Of a DNA stretch of 64,000 nt, positions 35,319 through 44,836 are shown piece by piece. The notes beneath the pieces are model-generated. The model was not told the DNA's origin. It worked only from the letters and a program-made list of their open reading frames with translations, and ran no database searches. The stretch covers positions 5,084,001-5,148,000 of the forward strand of contig NZ_CP011803.1 in NCBI RefSeq assembly GCF_001038625.1. The letters are read 5' to 3'. The position numbers and the translations under genes are program-made. This DNA is from Clostridium carboxidivorans P7 (GTDB lineage Bacteria; Bacillota; Clostridia; Clostridiales; Clostridiaceae). How positions within the stretch are numbered: the first letter of the stretch is position 1; each line of letters starts with the position of its first letter.

Positions 35319-37238
35319 TTAACTTAAGCCTAACCCTTTTCTTTTATTTATTATATGAGCCTCTATACCATTTGCTACTTCAACAGGATCATCTCCTAGT
35401 GCAATTTTTCCACCTGTTACATCTTCTGCTTTTTTAGTTAGAAGCTCTACAAGCTGAGGAGCTCCTGTCATGAAAGGAGTAGGAGATAGATGAGTATAAG
35501 CACCATAGGCTAATGCAAAAATTCCATCTATAGTTGCTTTTTGTTCCATCCATTCTGGAGCAGTAACAGCTATTGGAAGATCAGATACATCAACATCCAA
35601 ATGATCTGCTAGAGCAGTAACAAGCATAGATATTCTTCCTGTATCAGTGCAAGTTCCAAAGCTTAACACTGGAGGAATTTTCAACATATTACATACTTCT
35701 TTTAGCCCTTCACCAGCCATATTATTAGCTGCCTCTACAGTACAAAGTCCTGCAACCTCAAGAGCATGATTTCCACATCCTGCGCTGACAACTAATATAT
35801 CTTTTTTTATAAGTTCTTTTGTAAGATTTATTGTCATGGAATCTTGAGGACCATTTCTTAGTGTGGAGCAGTTTGCAAGAGCTACAACTCCCTTAATTTT
35901 TCCAGCGGATATTACATCTACTAATGGATCAAGTTTATTACCAAGAGCCCCTAAAACAGCTTCAGTGGAGAAACCAGCTACAGCTTTTTGAATTTTTTTA
36001 GGAACCATTGGCTGAATTTTTCTTTCTTTTCTCTTTTTGAAATTTTCTATAGCAAGTTCAATTAATCTATCAGCCATAGTATTTACTTTAGAAGGATCAT
36101 AAGGGATTTTTTCATCAAGACCTGGTAAATCAATTATGGTACTTACAGATACTAAAGTTATTTGATACTTTTCAGCATACATATCTATAGCTGGTGGTGA
36201 GCAATTTTCTTCCATTGCAAATACATCCACAGTACCAGTAGCTAATAATGGTTCTATAGTAAGCCAGTTTCCCATATGACCTACGAATACATCATCTATT
36301 TCAAATCTTTGCAGTAGTTCCTGACCTGTTTCTATGGAACCTACTATTCTAAGACCTTTAGCACCAGCAGCTTTTGCTTTTTCTTGAATTTCCTGCGTTC
36401 TTGATTTTAATATGGTGGCAACTCCAGGCCAAGGTTGATGACCATTAAATACTATATTTACGTATTCTGGATCCATGATTCCTAAATCCATATTAACTTC
36501 ATGTGGTGTTGGTGTTCCAAACAGTATATCCTGCACCATTTCTAGACCTATCTGAGAGTTATATATAGTTGCTATACCGAGTCTAAGAGCTTTCATAGCC
36601 AAGGAAACGTGGCTTCCATCCACATTTGTAAGACAACTAGCTACACAATTTTGTTCCTCGTGAACTGTTCCACCAGGATATATATCTAACTTTCTCCATA
36701 ATTCTTTTCTCTTTTTTGGGGCAAAAGCTTCAATCATAATATTCTTATCTTCTACACCAATTCTTTGTTGATCTTCAAGTAGAACAGCTAATTCTATGGC
36801 CATATCATTAACTTCCTGACTTGTATCTATACCTACTTTTTCACACATCCATTTAAGTTTATTTACATCTGTAATTTTAAATGGAGTTTTTCCTTCGGCT
36901 GTAGCTTTTAATGTCCTAAAAGCTTCATAAGCATGATGACTATATGTACCTGCTCCCATTATGTTTTTTAGAAGAAAGTTTCTCATTGCCATGGCATCAG
37001 GACCTATTCCACATACACCTTTGGTTTGACCTGTTTTTTCACTTATTCTACATGGACCATTTGAACATAATTGACAGCTTAGACCTTCAAGGCAAAATTT
37101 GCACCTAATTTTGTCTTGAAGAGCATATCTATCAAATGCATTAGACATTCCATCTTCTCTAATTCTTTTAAGCATTTCTTCTACAGAATCATGATAACTT
37201 ACTCTACCTTTTGATTTTTCTAATATAGTTTCACTCAT
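35319..37238 (-). CDS. cooS: Carbon monoxide dehydrogenase, catalytic subunit (orphan CooS)
   Basis: This 639-residue Ni-Fe enzyme interconverts CO and CO2. N-terminal cysteines for the D and B clusters lie in CKFCLEGLSCQLCSNGPCR near 46-64. C-cluster ligands are expected in VHEEQNCVASCLTNVDGSH, then NCSTLRNGPQDS, SAGCGNHALEVAG and FGTCTDTGR further on. The ATG follows AAAAGGAG. No acs genes, cooF or CooC maturation gene lies nearby, so here it is a stand-alone CODH that would pass electrons to ferredoxin in general, or take part in a Wood-Ljungdahl pathway encoded elsewhere. Confidence 0.95.
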   Translation of the reverse strand: MSETILEKSKGRVSYHDSVEEMLKRIREDGMSNAFDRYALQDKIRCKFCLEGLSCQLCSNGPCRISEKTGQTKGVCGIGPDAMAMRNFLLKNIMGAGTYSHHAYEAFRTLKATAEGKTPFKITDVNKLKWMCEKVGIDTSQEVNDMAIELAVLLEDQQRIGVEDKNIMIEAFAPKKRKELWRKLDIYPGGTVHEEQNCVASCLTNVDGSHVSLAMKALRLGIATIYNSQIGLEMVQDILFGTPTPHEVNMDLGIMDPEYVNIVFNGHQPWPGVATILKSRTQEIQEKAKAAGAKGLRIVGSIETGQELLQRFEIDDVFVGHMGNWLTIEPLLATGTVDVFAMEENCSPPAIDMYAEKYQITLVSVSTIIDLPGLDEKIPYDPSKVNTMADRLIELAIENFKKRKERKIQPMVPKKIQKAVAGFSTEAVLGALGNKLDPLVDVISAGKIKGVVALANCSTLRNGPQDSMTINLTKELIKKDILVVSAGCGNHALEVAGLCTVEAANNMAGEGLKEVCNMLKIPPVLSFGTCTDTGRISMLVTALADHLDVDVSDLPIAVTAPEWMEQKATIDGIFALAYGAYTHLSPTPFMTGAPQLVELLTKKAEDVTGGKIALGDDPVEVANGIEAHIINKRKGLGLS

Positions 37239-37666
37239 AGATTATTCACTCCTTTTACTATTATGACTAGTGCTAATAGTAAATTTTCCTATAATCAATT
37301 TAATTATACATTTCTAATTTTCCATAATTAAGATTATCTAGGTATGTGTGAACAAAAATTTAATATAAGTATATTAGGATACAATAATATCATGTTTATT
37401 GTGAAAAACTTAAAATCTGCATAAAAAGAAAAAAATAATGTCGAAATATAATGTTTTTTATAAAAATATATTGACTAATTATATTTTAAGTGTTATTATC
37501 TTATTTGTAATTGAGTCGAAAATTATCAATAAACATGTTATCGTGGACAATTAAGTTTTATTGATGTGAAAGACTTATTATTAAATAATATCCCCTATTA
37601 AGCCACATGTTCCCCCATGTAGGCTTTTTTCTTTTTGCTAAGAATTAAAATTTTTCATCAAAGAAC
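37239..37666. other. Intergenic region upstream of cooS with an orphan plus-strand terminator
   Basis: About 430 AT-rich bases contain no ORF. On the plus strand AAGCCACATG (37600-37609) pairs with CATGTAGGCTT (37616-37626, one bulged A), then TTTTTCTTTTT. No gene on this strand precedes it, so it may be the scar of a lost gene or the end of a small RNA. Confidence 0.5.
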
Positions 37667-38059
37667 ATGATGATAGATATTGAAATTAAATTAGAAGCAG
37701 GTAATGTTATAATGATTAAAAGAAGTTTTTTGTCATCAAATTTATCTACGGTTATGCCATCATTTGATTTATTTAACGGTTTTAATGAGAAAAATTATAT
37801 TCGTAAATCAATTGAAACCATTATAACAAGAGCAAATAATCGTAATGAGATTTCACTTTCGTTAAATACTATTTCTGAAAAAGCTTTAAATTTGCCCTCC
37901 TTGCTAATTATAAATGATATAATATTGTATGGAAGCTTACGGAAGAGAGTACTGAGGATATTATTAATAATATTTTGCTTCCTATGTAAAGAGCATAGTA
38001 TGTGGATTTTCTGTCTGAATGCCAATTATAGGAAGACTACTTATTACTTGGGTTCATAA
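37667..38059 (+). pseudogene. Doubtful or decayed ORF at the edge of the two-component island
   Basis: A 130-codon frame is open but has no good ribosome-binding site. Its first part is polar and protein-like; the last 45 residues become Leu/Ile-rich and look like read-through in a wrong frame. In other frames the same stretch gives protein-like pieces (STEDIINNILLPM ending near 37986, and GRLLITWVHNLKRKLIEAAR near 38025-38090). This is the pattern of a small gene broken by frameshifts. I cannot name the ancestral family. Confidence 0.35.
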
Positions 38060-38100
38060 TTTGAAGAGAAAGCTTATTGAAGCAGCTCGGAGGTGCAAAA

Positions 38101-38793
38101 ATGCAAAAAAAGATATTAGTTGTAGATGACGATAAAGATATAGTAAAACTCATAACAAAGAGTTTAAGTTATGAGGGATTTGAAACGATTCCAGCATATT
38201 CTGGAGAAGAAGCCTTATGTGCATTGGAAGAAAATCATATTGATTTCATCATTCTTGATATAATGATGCCTGGTATGGATGGTCTTGATGTATGCCGAAG
38301 TATCAGAAAATCTTATAATACTCCAATTTTGTTATTAAGCGCCCGAGATAAGGATATTGATAAAATCGTTGGGCTCGAAATAGGGGCAGATGATTACATG
38401 ACAAAGCCCTTTAGCATTCAGGAGCTTACTTCCAGGATAAGGGCCAATTTCAGAAAAGTTGACAGGCTGTTTAAAGAGTGGAATGAACTTAGCCCCAATA
38501 GAGAAACGACTGATTCTCCTCTCATCTTGAATGATAAGACCTTTGAAGCATTTTTAAATAACAGAAAGCTTAACTTATCAACAAAGGAATTTCAAATATT
38601 GTCCATGCTCATGCATAACCCCAATACTGTATTGACTCGTGAGCAGATATATGAATATGTCTGGGGAGATGAATACGGAGAATTAAATACCGTAACGGTT
38701 CATATAAAAAATATTCGTAAGAAACTTGGCCCTGAATATGACTTTATTAAAACAATTTGGGGTATCGGATATAAGTACAAGGAAAGAGAGTAA
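38101..38793 (+). CDS. OmpR-family response regulator (island system)
   Basis: This 230-residue regulator has a receiver domain (DDD at 9-11, phospho-acceptor Asp53 in FIILDIMMPG, Lys in MTKPFS near 102) and a winged-helix domain (LSTKEFQILSMLMHNPN, NTVTVHIKNIRKKLG). The start is the ATG after CGGAGG, 8 codons inside a longer TTG frame. It uses C/G-containing codons such as CGA, CGT and GCC more than its neighbours. The partner kinase starts 4 bases after its stop. The VanR-like group of regulators resembles it most by eye. Confidence 0.92.
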   Translation: MQKKILVVDDDKDIVKLITKSLSYEGFETIPAYSGEEALCALEENHIDFIILDIMMPGMDGLDVCRSIRKSYNTPILLLSARDKDIDKIVGLEIGADDYMTKPFSIQELTSRIRANFRKVDRLFKEWNELSPNRETTDSPLILNDKTFEAFLNNRKLNLSTKEFQILSMLMHNPNTVLTREQIYEYVWGDEYGELNTVTVHIKNIRKKLGPEYDFIKTIWGIGYKYKERE

Positions 38794-38797
38794 TAAT

Positions 38798-39850
38798 ATG
38801 AAACTGAAAATAAAGCTGCCTTTACTGTTCATGGTGATGTTTATAGTTTTTATGTTTTTAATTGGAATCTATTTAAAGTTTATCTTTGCAGTATATTCAC
38901 CTATATCCAGTTCATTACTGAACCCTTCATATATAGGATTACTCTTTCCTATAGTTGTTATTGCCTGTTTCATTTTTATTATTTTGATTATGTATATTTA
39001 CTTTTGTATAGAAAAACCAATCAGGTTGCTTAATGCTAGGCTGGAAAAAGTAAATATTGTGCATCCATTGCCACCACTTGCTCTAATTAGTAATGATGAG
39101 ATTGGAGAACTTTACAATCACTTCAATAAAATGGAAAAGGGGCTTCAACTAGCGCACAAAGAGCAAACGGATATGATTGCTGCCATTGCTCACGATTTAA
39201 AAACACCATTAACATCTATTAATGGTTTTGCTGAACTGCTAGCTATGCAAAAGGGTCTACCAGAAAATGAAAAACAGGAATATTATGAGTTGATTCAAAA
39301 AAAGTCAAAATATATGGCTGAACTTATAAATGACTTTGTAAGCTTTACAAAAGAGAAACTAGATTTAGGATCCATGACCGTGAAACTCGTTAATGCATCA
39401 AAATTATTTGAAAACATTGCCCTAGAATATGAATATGAGCTATCAGGACTTGACTGTGAGCTTGTTTACAAACATTTATTCACAGAAGATATGATGCTTA
39501 TGGTCAATGAAATTATGATAGGTCGGGTCTTTGGTAATCTCTTCAGTAATGTTGTAAGATATGGAGGAAAAAATGAGTTAAAAGTGTATATGACTGGATA
39601 CTCACAAGGGCCTTATGCCTATTTTGAAATTGAGGATAATGGGACTGGAGTACCGGATAAGGATATCTCTTCACTATTTCTTAAATTTTTCACTGTGGAT
39701 AAATCCCGGCAAATTGAAAATGGCGGGATAGGGCTTGGACTTGCAAGCTGTAAATCAATTATTGAACATCATGGTGGAGAAATCTGTGCATATCGTTCTG
39801 AGTATGGAGGCCTGGGTATAAAGTTCAGCCTTCCACTTGCAAAACAATAA
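38798..39850 (+). CDS. Sensor histidine kinase with short extracytoplasmic loop (island system)
   Basis: This 350-residue kinase has TM1 at about 7-28 and TM2 at about 46-70, with a loop of only about 20 residues, so it probably senses within the membrane. A HAMP-like linker follows, then HisKA with His132 (IAAIAHDLKTPL), the N box (VFGNLFSNVVRYGG), EDNGTGVPD and GIGLGLASCKSI. The start is taken at the ATG right after the regulator stop rather than the longer overlapping frame. It ends before a terminator, so the adjacent hydrolase is a separate transcript and a likely target. Confidence 0.92.
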   Translation: MKLKIKLPLLFMVMFIVFMFLIGIYLKFIFAVYSPISSSLLNPSYIGLLFPIVVIACFIFIILIMYIYFCIEKPIRLLNARLEKVNIVHPLPPLALISNDEIGELYNHFNKMEKGLQLAHKEQTDMIAAIAHDLKTPLTSINGFAELLAMQKGLPENEKQEYYELIQKKSKYMAELINDFVSFTKEKLDLGSMTVKLVNASKLFENIALEYEYELSGLDCELVYKHLFTEDMMLMVNEIMIGRVFGNLFSNVVRYGGKNELKVYMTGYSQGPYAYFEIEDNGTGVPDKDISSLFLKFFTVDKSRQIENGGIGLGLASCKSIIEHHGGEICAYRSEYGGLGIKFSLPLAKQ

Positions 39851-39875
39851 TTTTATTTTTTTACAATAAATTAAA

Positions 39876-39920
39876 GGTCACTGCTGGTTGAAAGTACAGA
39901 ACCAGGCAGTGGTCTTTTTG
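39876..39920 (+). terminator. Terminator of the island two-component operon
   Basis: CACTGC-TGGTT (39879-39889) pairs with AACCA-GGCAGTG (39900-39911, one bulge), followed by TCTTTTTG. Confidence 0.75.
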
Positions 39921-40040
39921 CTTTTTAGCACTTTATAATTTTTTATATTTTCTTTATAAAGATTTATTTTAATTTTAGAGAAGCTTTATTTTTATATCGT
40001 AAGATTTACTTATAGCTTAAACACTACAAGTAAATTCATA

Positions 40041-40061
40041 GGAGGAAGTAATATGGTATAA
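40041..40061 (+). other. Two-codon ORF behind a perfect ribosome-binding site
   Basis: GGAGG at 40041-40045 is followed at proper spacing by ATG GTA TAA (40053-40061). It could be a start-stop leader or the remnant of a gene whose body was lost. The hydrolase start lies about 115 bases downstream with its own GGAGG. Confidence 0.35.
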
Positions 40062-40176
40062 AATCAAGTTTATGGAATCCACATAGATAGGTGCTACCAT
40101 TTCAAATAATATACTTTTGTGCTCAATCAGAGTAGTGTGGGAGTAATCAATGGAATTAAAAAAGGAGGATACTGTA

Positions 40177-41343
40177 ATGTCAATTGAATTCAGCCGTTGG
40201 CCAAACAACTATATGATGTCATATCAAGTAACTAAAGCTCTAGGTATGGCAAGTCTTGGTGCTACTGATGTCACCGAAATTTATGAAGCATGCAAAAAAA
40301 TAGATCCAAACGATAAGGAAACATGGCATAGAGAATGGCTTATAACAGCAGAAGCCTTGGAAAGGCATGGCAAGGAGGCAGACGCTGTTGGAAACTGGTA
40401 TACAGCACGTAACTGTTACATTCGTGCTTTGAATTACTACCGAATAGCTGAATATGCTGTGATGGATAATGACACCGAGAAAATCCGTATATTTAGGAAG
40501 GTAAATGAACTCTTCGAAGCTGCAGGAAAGTACTTCGATGTAAAACCAGAGAAAATCCAAGTAGATTATGAGGATGTTAAGTTGGATGGGTACTTTTTCT
40601 CACCTTCTTGGATAAAAGGTCCGAAGCCCACAATTTTGGCTCTCAATGGTGGTGATGAGTGGTCAGTTGAGAACTACTTTTGGTTAGGACCAGCATTTAT
40701 TTCCTGTGGATATAACTTTATGGTCTATGATCAGCCAGGAACCGGTCTCTCAATGTACGAAAAGGGAAAGGGCAGACGAGCTGATAGCGAGGCTTTTCAT
40801 TCAAGAGCAATCGACTTTCTTCTAACTAGACCGGAAGTGGATCCTAGCAAGATTATTGTCCATGGTGAGAGCTTTGCGGCATACGACTCACTTAGATTTG
40901 CTTCCTTTGACCATAGGATTGCTGCCGTCATCTCTGACGGAGGTACTCATGCATTCGACTGGGAAGCAATGCTAAAATGGATGCCGACAAGTTTGGCTGC
41001 TCACGGCATGAGAATCCTGGGTGCAAAAAGCTTGGATGACTTTGCAGGAAATCCGCGTTTTGCCTACAATCTCGAAGGCGTGCTTCACCAGATAGAATGC
41101 CCTCTTCTTGTGATGCATGGTGCAGAAGAGATATTAGTTCAGCCTAATCCATTAACACAAGCTCTTAAAAATTATGAGCAGGCTGGTTCGAAAAATAAGA
41201 CGTTCTTCGCCATAGAGGATAGAAGACTTGGCGGATTAGAACACTGCCAGGTAGACAACATCAACGTGCTGCATGAGGTAGTACTGAATTGGCTTTGTTC
41301 CATTGGTCTTGGCCCTTCTGCGCCTAGACCAAGTGATTGCTAG
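40177..41343 (+). CDS. Alpha/beta hydrolase (FrsA/DUF1100-like esterase)
   Basis: This 388-residue protein has an N-terminal helical part of about 120 residues and an alpha/beta hydrolase core. The nucleophile elbow is VHGESFAAYDS with Ser232, the general base is probably His356 in GGLEHCQ, and the acid lies in the VMHGAEEILVQP region. This two-part design is seen in FrsA-like and pseudooxynicotine-hydrolase-like enzymes; the substrate is unknown. The start is the ATG after AAAGGAGG, 9 codons inside a longer frame. Codon use is clearly richer in C and G than in the surrounding genes, pointing to transfer. It is next to, and perhaps controlled by, the island kinase/regulator pair. Confidence 0.85.
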   Translation: MSIEFSRWPNNYMMSYQVTKALGMASLGATDVTEIYEACKKIDPNDKETWHREWLITAEALERHGKEADAVGNWYTARNCYIRALNYYRIAEYAVMDNDTEKIRIFRKVNELFEAAGKYFDVKPEKIQVDYEDVKLDGYFFSPSWIKGPKPTILALNGGDEWSVENYFWLGPAFISCGYNFMVYDQPGTGLSMYEKGKGRRADSEAFHSRAIDFLLTRPEVDPSKIIVHGESFAAYDSLRFASFDHRIAAVISDGGTHAFDWEAMLKWMPTSLAAHGMRILGAKSLDDFAGNPRFAYNLEGVLHQIECPLLVMHGAEEILVQPNPLTQALKNYEQAGSKNKTFFAIEDRRLGGLEHCQVDNINVLHEVVLNWLCSIGLGPSAPRPSDC

Positions 41344-41433
41344 GACATTTTTAAGTTAATTAGGTCGTAGGTTACTTCGCCCAAAGAATCAAAGATTCTA
41401 TTGAGCTTTATAAAAAAGTAGCTTCCACTATCT

Positions 41434-41480
41434 AAAATAAGCTTTAAATACTCGTTTCTAAGTATCTAAAGCTTATTTTT
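41434..41480. terminator. Bidirectional terminator between the hydrolase and nrdJ
   Basis: AAAATAAGCTTTAAATACT (41434-41452) pairs with AGTATCTAAAGCTTATTTTT (41461-41480) with one mismatch, and has A/T tracts on both sides of the hairpin. Confidence 0.85.
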
Positions 41481-41530
41481 ATTTGAATATTAATGAATTT
41501 TTGTAAGTACTTATAAAAATATTTTATTTA

Positions 41531-44500
41531 TTAGCTGCAGCCGGTAGTAGATCCACAATCTAGACAAACCATACAAGTACCATTCCTGACCATTCTGGTA
41601 CCAGAGCAATTTGGGCAAGTGACATTGTAGAGTCTTTCACCATCGACTTTTTTTATTTTAATTTTGTTTTCTGGAATGTTAGATGAAGATACAGCAGTTT
41701 CAGTATTTATATTTAAAGTATTTTCATCATAATTTTCAGGCTTAATCTGACATCTTGAAAAATCTCCAAGTTCAATATCTATAACCTTACTTATTAAATC
41801 AGATATTGAAGATACGTGCTTTATATAAGGATGTTTTTGTACAAAACCATAAGGCTCGTATTTTTGACCTCTTAACATTCTTGCTATGTCCTGAGGTGGT
41901 ACATGATATTGAAGCATTACAGAAACAGCTTTAGATAATGAATTTAAAAGTCCTGTTATTATAGTACCTTCTCTATCTGTAGTTATATATATTTCTGATA
42001 TCTCACCATTTTCACGTCTGTTAACAGTAGTGTATATTTTAACGTCATCAATTTGAGCAGGGTGAGTAGTACCACGTCTTATGCCTATAGGTTTATCTCG
42101 TTTTGAAGGCTTTATTCCTTTTTGTAAATCTTTAGCTTTTTGAAGGAGCTGTTTATAAGTTAAATCTTCAAGCTTTAAATCCACATTATCTGTAAGTGTA
42201 GTGTTTAAAGGTTGAGCAGCCTTGGAAGAATCTCTATAAAGAGCTATTCCTTTTACTCCTAATTTCCAAGAGGATAACACTATATTTTTAAAATCATCTA
42301 TAGTAGCAGTTTTAGGTAAATTTACAGTTTTAGATATTGCCCCAGATATAAGTGGAGTTATTGCAGCCACCATAAGTACGTGTCCCATAGGAAGTATATA
42401 TCTTTCTCCACTTCCACATCTATTAGAAGTATCAAAAATAGGCAAATGTTCTTCTTTTAAGTGTGGTGCACCTTCAATCTTGCCATCTAAAACTTTTTCA
42501 TATGTAAATCCATTTTCTGTTACTGTTTCTTTTTCAAGTACATAGTCTAAAATATCCTCTACTTCGTCATTTGAGTATCCAAGATTTTTTAAAGCTACAG
42601 TTATAACAGGATTTATTATGGTTAAAAAGCCACCACCAGAAAGCTTTTTGTATACTATATGGCTAAAAAATGGTTCAATTGATGTAGCACCACAGTCCAT
42701 AGCAAATGATATAGTCCCAGTAGGAGCTATTACTGAAACTTGTGCATTTCTATATCCATATTCTTCACCATAGCTTAAAGCTTTACCCCAACAATCTTTA
42801 AGGCATAAGCTTATGTATTTTAAACCTTCTTTATTTAAAATATTATGATCTACTTTTATTGGAGTATAATTTAAGCCTTCAAAATCATTACCATATTTAG
42901 TTTTACTATTTTTAATAACATCATCAGGATCAACTCCTGCAGTTCTTACATGATTTCTAATAACTCTCATCATATAAGATTTATTTATTTCAAACTTCTT
43001 AAAGGCACCAATTTCTTTAGAAATCAAAGATGATATATAATATGAATAACCTGTAAGTATTCCTATTAGTGAGGATGCTAGATTTCTAGCTCCATCAGAA
43101 TCATAAGCATATCCCATAACCATAAAAAGTGATGCTGCATTAGATATGCCAAGTCCAGTAGGTCTAAACAAGTAACTCTTTCTTGCAATATCTTCTGTTG
43201 GATACTGGCCCCAGTGTATAGAAGATTCAAGAATTAATTGAACTAGACCTATCACATGCAGATATCCATCTATATCAAATTTATGTGTAGTATTGTTATA
43301 AAATCTATATATATTTATAGAAGCCAAATTACAAGAAGAATCGTCTAAAAAGGCATATTCACCACATGGATTTGTTGAATTAATTCTATTGTAGGGAGCA
43401 TTTAAAGCACCATCTTCTCCAGCAGGACAAGTATGCCAAGCGTTAAAGGTGTCACTAAATTGAGGAGCAGGATCAGCACATTGCCAAGAGGAAGAATTGA
43501 AAGCTTCCCAAATATCAGATACACCAATAGTTTTATCTAGTTTTAAATCAACTCTACCTTTAAGTTCTATGGTTTCATCAGGGTTATTGTTTAAATTGTC
43601 AACTTTATTCATAAAGTAATCTGAAAATCTAACAGAGTTATTGCTATTTTGGCCAGAAACTGTTTCATAAGCTTCACCATCAATATCCATATCATAGCCC
43701 ATTTTACCAAGAGCTCTTACTTTATTCTCTTCTTTAGCTTTCCAGGTCATGAAATCCATAATTTCAGGATGATCAACATCTAAACATACCATTTTGGCAG
43801 CTCTTCTTGTAGTACCACCAGACTTTATGGCGCCAGCATTTCTATCTAAGCCCTTTAAAAAGCTCATTAAGCCAGATGAAAAACCACCACCAGAAAGTTT
43901 TTCACCTTTCGCTCTTATAGAGGAAAAGTTAGTACCTGTTCCAGATCCTCCTTTAAAAAGTTTTGTTTCTGTAACATATTGGTCTGATATAGAGTGAGGA
44001 CCTAAAAGCTTATCTTCTATAGATAATATAAAACAAGCAGAAGCTTGAGTTCTGGTGTAGTTATCACAGGAATCAACTACCTTTTTTTGATTTTCGTCAA
44101 AATAATAAAGGCCTTGTTTACTGCCTTTTATATCATATGATTGAGCAAGACCTGTATTAAACCATTGTGGTGAATTAGGTGCATACATTTGATTTAATAA
44201 GGCATATACGCTTTCATCATAAAATATAGAAGCTTCTTTTTCTGTTTTTATAATACCTTCATCCTTTAAAGCTTCACACCAAAAATTAACCATCCTATGA
44301 GCTATGGCTTTCATACTATTTTCATAGCCATTTTCATTAGGAACACCTGCTCTTCTAAAATATTTAGAGGCTATAATATCACAAGCTGTTTGTGAATATT
44401 GCTCAGGAAATTCTAAATCCTTCATATCAACTAGTACTTTTCCACTTTTATGATCCTTTAGAAAAACATCTGTTTTCTTCCAGGTAAATAAGTCATAGAC

Positions 44501-44569
44501 CGTCTTGTCAGAATTATTTTCTAATTCCTTTGTATAATATCTTTTAAATAAATCAGTTAGGGATTTCAA
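41531..44569 (-). CDS. nrdJ: Adenosylcobalamin-dependent ribonucleotide reductase (class II)
   Basis: This 1012-residue class II enzyme reduces ribonucleotides without oxygen. Conserved pieces are APNSPQWFNTGL, FKGGSGTGTNFSSIRAKGE, STNPCGEYAFLDDSSCNLASIN with the catalytic cysteine region near 400, APTGTISF, and a C-terminal zinc/redox tail (CPNCSGTRMV, CLDCGSTTGCS). The ATG has AAGGAGG upstream. Two NrdR boxes lie directly before the gene, so it should be repressed when dATP is abundant. As metH also uses B12, the window implies good cobalamin supply. Confidence 0.96.
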   Translation of the reverse strand: MKSLTDLFKRYYTKELENNSDKTVYDLFTWKKTDVFLKDHKSGKVLVDMKDLEFPEQYSQTACDIIASKYFRRAGVPNENGYENSMKAIAHRMVNFWCEALKDEGIIKTEKEASIFYDESVYALLNQMYAPNSPQWFNTGLAQSYDIKGSKQGLYYFDENQKKVVDSCDNYTRTQASACFILSIEDKLLGPHSISDQYVTETKLFKGGSGTGTNFSSIRAKGEKLSGGGFSSGLMSFLKGLDRNAGAIKSGGTTRRAAKMVCLDVDHPEIMDFMTWKAKEENKVRALGKMGYDMDIDGEAYETVSGQNSNNSVRFSDYFMNKVDNLNNNPDETIELKGRVDLKLDKTIGVSDIWEAFNSSSWQCADPAPQFSDTFNAWHTCPAGEDGALNAPYNRINSTNPCGEYAFLDDSSCNLASINIYRFYNNTTHKFDIDGYLHVIGLVQLILESSIHWGQYPTEDIARKSYLFRPTGLGISNAASLFMVMGYAYDSDGARNLASSLIGILTGYSYYISSLISKEIGAFKKFEINKSYMMRVIRNHVRTAGVDPDDVIKNSKTKYGNDFEGLNYTPIKVDHNILNKEGLKYISLCLKDCWGKALSYGEEYGYRNAQVSVIAPTGTISFAMDCGATSIEPFFSHIVYKKLSGGGFLTIINPVITVALKNLGYSNDEVEDILDYVLEKETVTENGFTYEKVLDGKIEGAPHLKEEHLPIFDTSNRCGSGERYILPMGHVLMVAAITPLISGAISKTVNLPKTATIDDFKNIVLSSWKLGVKGIALYRDSSKAAQPLNTTLTDNVDLKLEDLTYKQLLQKAKDLQKGIKPSKRDKPIGIRRGTTHPAQIDDVKIYTTVNRRENGEISEIYITTDREGTIITGLLNSLSKAVSVMLQYHVPPQDIARMLRGQKYEPYGFVQKHPYIKHVSSISDLISKVIDIELGDFSRCQIKPENYDENTLNINTETAVSSSNIPENKIKIKKVDGERLYNVTCPNCSGTRMVRNGTCMVCLDCGSTTGCS

Positions 44570-44599
44570 AATAAGTTTCCTCCTTGTATTATAATAACT

Positions 44600-44646
44600 A
44601 TACTATATATAGTATAGTTATTGTAATGTGATACTATATGTAGTAT
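44600..44646 (-). promoter_or_regulatory. Tandem NrdR boxes of nrdJ
   Basis: Two 16-bp palindromes, ATACTATATATAGTAT (44600-44615) and ATACTATATGTAGTAT (44631-44646), have centres 31 bp apart, that is three helical turns. Pairing of two boxes at this spacing before a ribonucleotide reductase gene is the hallmark of NrdR control. Confidence 0.92.
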
Positions 44647-44836
44647 ATTTATTATAAAGTATATTTATGCTAAATTCAACAATAAATATTGTTAATAAAC
44701 ATTGATTATTTATAGTAAAAGTGTCTAATTTTAATATGTTTTCGCAGAACGTAGATAAATAGATAAAAGTGAATTTAGACAATACAATTTTTATTTGTTA
44801 TAATATTATAAAAAATTTTTTCAAAGAGGTGTTAAA

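Noticed and set aside
37667..38059. A genuine 130-residue gene
   Set aside because: It has no good ribosome-binding site, its character changes abruptly along the frame, and protein-like pieces appear in other frames. Listed only as a doubtful pseudogene.
37600..41345. Prophage or transposon as source of the island
   Set aside because: No integrase, transposase, tRNA target, or direct or inverted terminal repeats could be found at the edges.
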